Shown: positions 60,380-64,000 of the stretch, one piece after another
Layout of the letters: every line of letters starts with the position of its first letter
Position numbering within the stretch: position 1 is the stretch's first letter
Assembly (NCBI RefSeq): GCF_004168585.1
Contig: NZ_PGVH01000017.1
Span: 76,097-140,096, forward strand
DNA: 64,000 bases
Direction: 5' to 3'
Source of the DNA: Shewanella sp. OPT22
Lineage (GTDB): Bacteria > Pseudomonadota > Gammaproteobacteria > Enterobacterales > Shewanellaceae
Program-made: the position numbers and the translations under genes
The notes under the pieces: generated by a model
What the model was told of the DNA's origin: nothing
The model's database searches: none
What the model saw: only the letters and a program-made list of their open reading frames with translations

Positions 60380-62368
60380 ATGATCCCTGAACTCGGACAC
60401 TTCGCTTTAGTCCTAGGCTTAGCGTTTGCTTTGTTATTGTCTGTAGTGCCACTTATTGGTGTTGCTCGCAATGATGAGCTACTCACTCGATACGCTTGGC
60501 CCCTCACTTACGGTATGTTTTTCTTTGTCGCAATCGCCATAGTCATTCTCGGCTATAGCTTTGCAACCGACGATTTTTCCATTACCTATGTCGCCGCTCA
60601 TTCAAACTCGCATTTGCCTGAGTTTTTTAAGATAGCAGCAATATGGGGTGGGCACGAAGGTTCACTTCTATTCTGGGTGTTCACCTTGTCGTTATGGACA
60701 GCATCAGTTGCGCTATTCAGTAAGAGTATTGATGTCCGTTATACGGCACGTGTACTTTCTATATTGGGTATTATCGTTACTGGTTTCTGTCTGTTTATGT
60801 TGCTGACCTCAAATCCATTTGAGCGCTTGTTTCCCATGCCGCTTGAGGGTCGTGATTTGAATCCAATGTTGCAAGATGTTGGCTTAATCTTCCATCCACC
60901 GATGCTTTATATCGGTTATGTTGGCTTCTCTGTCAGTTTTGCGTTTGCAATTGCGGCGTTAATGAGTGGTCGTTTAGATTCTGCATGGGTTCGTTGGAGC
61001 CGTCCTTGGACATTGGCAGCATGGACTTTCTTAACCGGTGGTATCGCTCTCGGTTCTTGGTGGGCATACTATGAACTTGGCTGGGGCGGATGGTGGTTCT
61101 GGGATCCGGTCGAAAACGCATCCTTTATGCCGTGGCTTGTAGGAACGGCACTGATTCATTCCTTAATCGTGACTGAGAAAAGAGGGACGTTCCGTAACTG
61201 GACCGTACTACTTTCAATCTTTGCCTTTAGCTTAAGCTTATTGGGTACCTTTATTGTACGTTCAGGTGTATTAACATCGGTCCATTCTTTTGCCGCTGAC
61301 CCAAGTCGTGGCTCATTCATTCTGTTATTGCTCGCCATTACGATTGGTGGCTCACTGACATTATTCGCTTTCCGAGCGAGTCAAATGCGTAGCCCAGCAC
61401 GTTTTCAGTTATGGTCGAAAGAAACGTTACTGCTCATTTGTAACCTGCTTCTTTCTGTTGCAGCAGCAACAGTATTGCTTGGTACGCTTTACCCAATGTT
61501 GATTGACTCATTAGGCTTAGGGAAAATCTCTGTTGGTCCTCCTTATTTCAATGCGATCTTTGTTCCGTTATCACTCATGACATTTGTGTTTATGGGTATT
61601 GGTCCAATCATTCGCTGGAAGAAAGCGAAGCAAGGCGAGATAAAAGCAACCTTACTTATCCCAGCAATTGTTGCAGTTGTACTTGGTTTTATCGTCCCAT
61701 TCATTGCAGGTGGAAAATTTGAAATTTGGGTCGCACTAGGTGCATCAGCAGCTATTTGGATTGTGCTTGCAACAATAAAAGCAGCGCAGAAGATGGCAAC
61801 AACGGCACAAGGAAAATTTGAATGGTCTCGCCTAAGTCGTAGCCAAAAAGGAATGTTATTCGCTCACTTTGGTATGGCTGTTACTGTGGTCGGTGTAGCA
61901 ATGGTTTCACACTACGATGTAGAGAAATCAGTACGAATGGGGCCAGGAGCAAGTGCTGAACTTGCAGGTTATACCTTTACATACGATGGTATGAAACAGC
62001 TTAAAGGGCCAAACTACACCGCAAACCAAATGCAAGTCAAAGTAACTGAAGGTGATAAGCTGGTTACTATCCTTAAGCCTGAACGCCGTCAGTATAACGT
62101 TCAAGTGATGAGCATGAGTGAAGTGGGTATCGATTGGGGTATCTTCCGCGACTTATATGTCACCATGGGTGATCCGGTGGGTAGCACAGACTTTGCTGTA
62201 CGCTTAAACTATAAACCTTATGTACGTTGGATATGGTTTGGCGCTATCTTTATGATGATTGGTGGTATTTTGGCTGCTACTGATAAACGTTATCGTAATC
62301 GTGTTACTGCTAAAAGCAAAAAGGACATCAAGAATAATGAACCTAGCGGCAGTCTCATTACACAATAA
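60380..62368 (+). CDS. ccmF: haem lyase CcmF
   Basis: 662 residues with about fifteen membrane segments. The WWD motif is GWGGWWFWDPVENASFMPW near residue 232. Haem-liganding His residues lie in IWGGHEGSLLFW and FHPPMLYIGYVG. A periplasmic domain precedes the last membrane segment. CcmF joins haem from CcmE to the CXXCH Cys residues of apocytochromes, working with CcmH and CcmI. First gene of the rightward ccmFGH operon. Confidence 0.97.
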   Translation: MIPELGHFALVLGLAFALLLSVVPLIGVARNDELLTRYAWPLTYGMFFFVAIAIVILGYSFATDDFSITYVAAHSNSHLPEFFKIAAIWGGHEGSLLFWVFTLSLWTASVALFSKSIDVRYTARVLSILGIIVTGFCLFMLLTSNPFERLFPMPLEGRDLNPMLQDVGLIFHPPMLYIGYVGFSVSFAFAIAALMSGRLDSAWVRWSRPWTLAAWTFLTGGIALGSWWAYYELGWGGWWFWDPVENASFMPWLVGTALIHSLIVTEKRGTFRNWTVLLSIFAFSLSLLGTFIVRSGVLTSVHSFAADPSRGSFILLLLAITIGGSLTLFAFRASQMRSPARFQLWSKETLLLICNLLLSVAAATVLLGTLYPMLIDSLGLGKISVGPPYFNAIFVPLSLMTFVFMGIGPIIRWKKAKQGEIKATLLIPAIVAVVLGFIVPFIAGGKFEIWVALGASAAIWIVLATIKAAQKMATTAQGKFEWSRLSRSQKGMLFAHFGMAVTVVGVAMVSHYDVEKSVRMGPGASAELAGYTFTYDGMKQLKGPNYTANQMQVKVTEGDKLVTILKPERRQYNVQVMSMSEVGIDWGIFRDLYVTMGDPVGSTDFAVRLNYKPYVRWIWFGAIFMMIGGILAATDKRYRNRVTAKSKKDIKNNEPSGSLITQ

Positions 62369-62388
62369 AGAACAGAAGCGGAGAAAAG

Positions 62389-62943
62389 ATGAAGAAAATT
62401 GTACTTTTTATACCTTTAATACTTTTTGCAGTGCTGGGGTTCTTTTTATATCAGGGGCTTTTCCTGAATCCACAGCAATTAGACAGTGCCTTAGAAGGTA
62501 AAGCTATCCCAGCATTTCAACTTGAAAAGCTGGAAGACGCAAAGCAAAGCATTACTAATAAGGATTTAGTAGGTAAAGTTTCATTGCTTAATGTTTGGGG
62601 CACATGGTGTCCTTCATGCAAGTTTGAGCATCCATATTTAATGAAGCTTAAGAAGCAAAACATTTTACCTATCTATGGCATCAACTATCGTGATGAACGT
62701 GACGATGCTTTAGAAGAGTTAAAAACAATGGGTGATCCTTACAGCATCAATATTTTTGACCATACCGGTAGGTTAGGTGTCGATCTTGGTGTTTATGGTG
62801 CGCCAGAAAGTTTTGTTGTTGACCATAAAGGGGTTATTCGATTGCGCTTTGCAGGCCCAATTGATGATTACCAATGGAACAATAAACTCTTACCATTAAT
62901 TAAGAAGTTGCAAGCAGAAGCCAAACTGGATGGAGCGCAGTAA
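62389..62943 (+). CDS. ccmG: thiol:disulfide interchange protein CcmG/DsbE
   Basis: 184 residues: a membrane anchor (about 4-22) and a periplasmic thioredoxin fold with the active site WGTWCPSCK near residue 70 and a cis-Pro region VYGAPESFVVD. It keeps the apocytochrome CXXCH thiols reduced. 20 bp after ccmF; its TAA shares one base with the ccmH ATG (TAATG). Confidence 0.96.
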   Translation: MKKIVLFIPLILFAVLGFFLYQGLFLNPQQLDSALEGKAIPAFQLEKLEDAKQSITNKDLVGKVSLLNVWGTWCPSCKFEHPYLMKLKKQNILPIYGINYRDERDDALEELKTMGDPYSINIFDHTGRLGVDLGVYGAPESFVVDHKGVIRLRFAGPIDDYQWNNKLLPLIKKLQAEAKLDGAQ

Positions 62944-63452
62944 TGAAAACGGCCGTAATGAAAAAGGCTTTGATGCTGTTGACCCTAGCTTTCGTGTTTA
63001 CTATAGGTCGGGCTGTTGCAACACCAGTCGATACCTATCAGTTTAAAAGTGAAGTAAATCAAAAGCGCGGAATCGCATTGGCCCGTTCAATGCGCTGTCC
63101 ACAGTGTCAAAACCAAGATTTGGTAGATTCAAACTCTCCAGTGGCGCACGACTTACGTCTTCAGGTATATAAGATGGTAGATGAAGGGCGTAGTGATTCA
63201 GAGATCATCAATTACATGACTCAACGCTACGGTGACTTTGTACTCTATAACCCAAGATTGGATGGTAAAACTTATTTGTTATGGTGGGGACCATTAGGCC
63301 TATTGATTGTTGGCGCTATTGTGGTTGGTCTTTTCGTTCGTCAGCAAAGAAGTAAACGCGAAGATAAGCCTGCCTCTTTATCTGCAGATGAACAAGCCCA
63401 GTTAGATGAACTGCTTTCTGGTAAAACAGAAACGCATGAAAAAGACAATTAA
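62943..63452 (+). CDS. ccmH: cytochrome c maturation protein CcmH
   Basis: 169 residues, the short CcmH (CycL) form without TPRs, consistent with a separate CcmI. A signal peptide ends near ATP, the redox motif RCPQC is in ARSMRCPQCQNQDLVDS, then GDFVLYNPR, and a C-terminal membrane segment at about 118-138. It exchanges disulfides with apocytochrome c and CcmG. An ATG six codons on is an alternative start. Last gene of ccmFGH. Confidence 0.96.
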   Translation: MKTAVMKKALMLLTLAFVFTIGRAVATPVDTYQFKSEVNQKRGIALARSMRCPQCQNQDLVDSNSPVAHDLRLQVYKMVDEGRSDSEIINYMTQRYGDFVLYNPRLDGKTYLLWWGPLGLLIVGAIVVGLFVRQQRSKREDKPASLSADEQAQLDELLSGKTETHEKDN

Positions 63453-63478
63453 CGGTCGATTCATACCAAAATAGAGAT

Positions 63479-63505
63479 AAAAAGGGCTTTTTAGCCCTTT
63501 TTTTA
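63479..63505 (+). terminator. terminator after ccmH
   Basis: AAAAGGGCT pairs with AGCCCTTTT and is followed by more T. It lies 27 bp after the ccmH stop and isolates the rRNA promoter region. Confidence 0.85.
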
Positions 63506-63566
63506 TACGTAACGTTCAATAAAAAAACATCCAATCACTTTTTTGTATTTTTCTTTCAAAAAGGGG

Positions 63567-63594
63567 TTGCACGGTTTCAGAATCTCCCTATAAT
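63567..63594 (+). promoter_or_regulatory. rRNA operon promoter 1
   Basis: TTGCAC, a 16-bp spacer and consensus TATAAT, followed by GCGCATCCACTG. The T/A-rich stretch just upstream could serve as an UP element. The GC-rich start region is typical of stringent rrn promoters. Confidence 0.8.
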
Positions 63595-63724
63595 GCGCAT
63601 CCACTGACACGGCACAACAGCTTCTTAAGCGATTAAGCAGCAAGGTTGGCGAGTCAGGGTTTAAAGCAAGTTTGAGTCAAATTGAACATACTTTAAACGG
63701 TCGAAAAAAACTTTGAAAAAAGTG

Positions 63725-63752
63725 TTGACGACCACAGGGAAATGCGTAGAAT
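63725..63752 (+). promoter_or_regulatory. rRNA operon promoter 2
   Basis: TTGACG, a 16-bp spacer and TAGAAT followed by ACGCAGCCCT. It lies about 160 bp downstream of promoter 1, the tandem arrangement usual for rrn operons. Confidence 0.75.
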
Positions 63753-63790
63753 ACGCAGCCCTAGCCCGCTGAGAACAACGTTCCAACGGG

Positions 63791-63825
63791 GTGTTTCGAA
63801 AAACGAAACACATTGCTCTTTAACA
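63791..63825 (+). promoter_or_regulatory. boxB-like hairpin and boxA of the rRNA leader
   Basis: GTGTTTCG and CGAAACAC form an 8-bp hairpin at 63791-63811, directly followed by TGCTCTTTAACA at 63814-63825, the rrn boxA that recruits NusB and S10. The text continues TATATCAAGCAAATCTGTGTG, in pieces much like the E. coli rrn leader. Confidence 0.88.
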
Positions 63826-64000
63826 ATATATCAAGCAAATCTGTGTGAGCACTCACAAAGATAGATTATCTAAGTTATCCATCTTCGGATGAGGTAACCA
63901 ATAAATTTATCAATGATGATGTTCATGCAAACTTTCAAAGTAATTAATTTTATTTTGAACATGCAAATTTAATTAGTCTTTCGAGATTAATTAATTCGAC
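63826..64000 (+). ncRNA. 5' part of rRNA precursor leader (partial)
   Basis: The remaining 175 bases are AT-rich leader that would form the left half of the 16S processing stalk. TTCATGCAAA and a later ACATGCAAAT are partly repeated, and AATTAGTCTTTCGAGATTAATT can fold as a hairpin at the very end. The mature 16S start (AGAGTTTGATC context) is not reached within the window. Confidence 0.7.

Overview
The window is a chromosomal segment of a Gammaproteobacterium, most likely a member of the Shewanellaceae. The main support is gene order: rpoA-rplQ, then ccmEDCBA read leftward, a small cytochrome c5 gene read rightward, ccmI leftward and ccmFGH rightward. That is the arrangement I know from Shewanella. 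The DNA is fairly AT-rich, and several long unrecognised or eukaryote-like proteins (an ankyrin-like giant, an acidic disordered protein) would suit an animal-associated relative such as Parashewanella. The genus is an inference.

Layout. 1-1583: the 3' end of a DTW-domain tRNA modification gene, a small exported charged protein and a methyltransferase. 1768-7377: a four-gene operon (omega-aminotransferase, methylmalonate/malonate-semialdehyde dehydrogenase, M20-type N-carbamoyl amidohydrolase, dihydropyrimidinase) that would take dihydropyrimidines through beta-alanine to acetyl-CoA. 7448-11028: four tandem paralogous outer-membrane beta-barrel genes with strong hairpins in two of the gaps. 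11221-24176: an unknown SAM-fold-like protein, an exported M20 peptidase, an M16 peptidase pair, a 947-residue ankyrin-like protein beside a YegD-type Hsp70, an acidic disordered protein with two PP1-docking-like motifs, a membrane-anchored glutaredoxin-like protein and an exported Cys-rich protein with a CHAP-like end. 24400-31948: a KAP P-loop NTPase, a 290-bp chain of hairpins, a periplasmic GH13 amylase, trmL, a lysophospholipase-like hydrolase, a second structured intergenic element and a DUF885 lipoprotein. 32240-37472: adenosine deaminase with a folded leader, three tandem MSHA-pilin-like membrane proteins that lack the prepilin cleavage motif, an Aer-like chemoreceptor and an unknown protein.

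37473-51439 is the complete S10-spc-alpha ribosomal protein block: rpsJ to rpsQ, a terminator and spc promoter, rplN to rpmJ, an S4-type alpha leader, and rpsM to rplQ with its terminator. The S10 leader has a strong promoter and an attenuator-like hairpin where L4 control acts in E. coli. The str operon genes (rpsL, rpsG, fusA, tuf) do not lie upstream of rpsJ.

51833-55389 holds a penicillin-acylase-family Ntn hydrolase (leftward) and an unknown protein. 55413-63452 is the full cytochrome c maturation set: CcmAB export ATPase and partner, CcmC/CcmD/CcmE haem handling, CcmF/CcmH/CcmI ligation and CcmG thioredoxin, with a cytochrome c5 gene in the middle. The last 550 bp hold the ccmH terminator and the promoter/leader of an rRNA operon: two promoters, a boxB-like hairpin and boxA. 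Mature 16S begins beyond the window.

No tRNA, CRISPR array, intact insertion sequence or phage was recognised.
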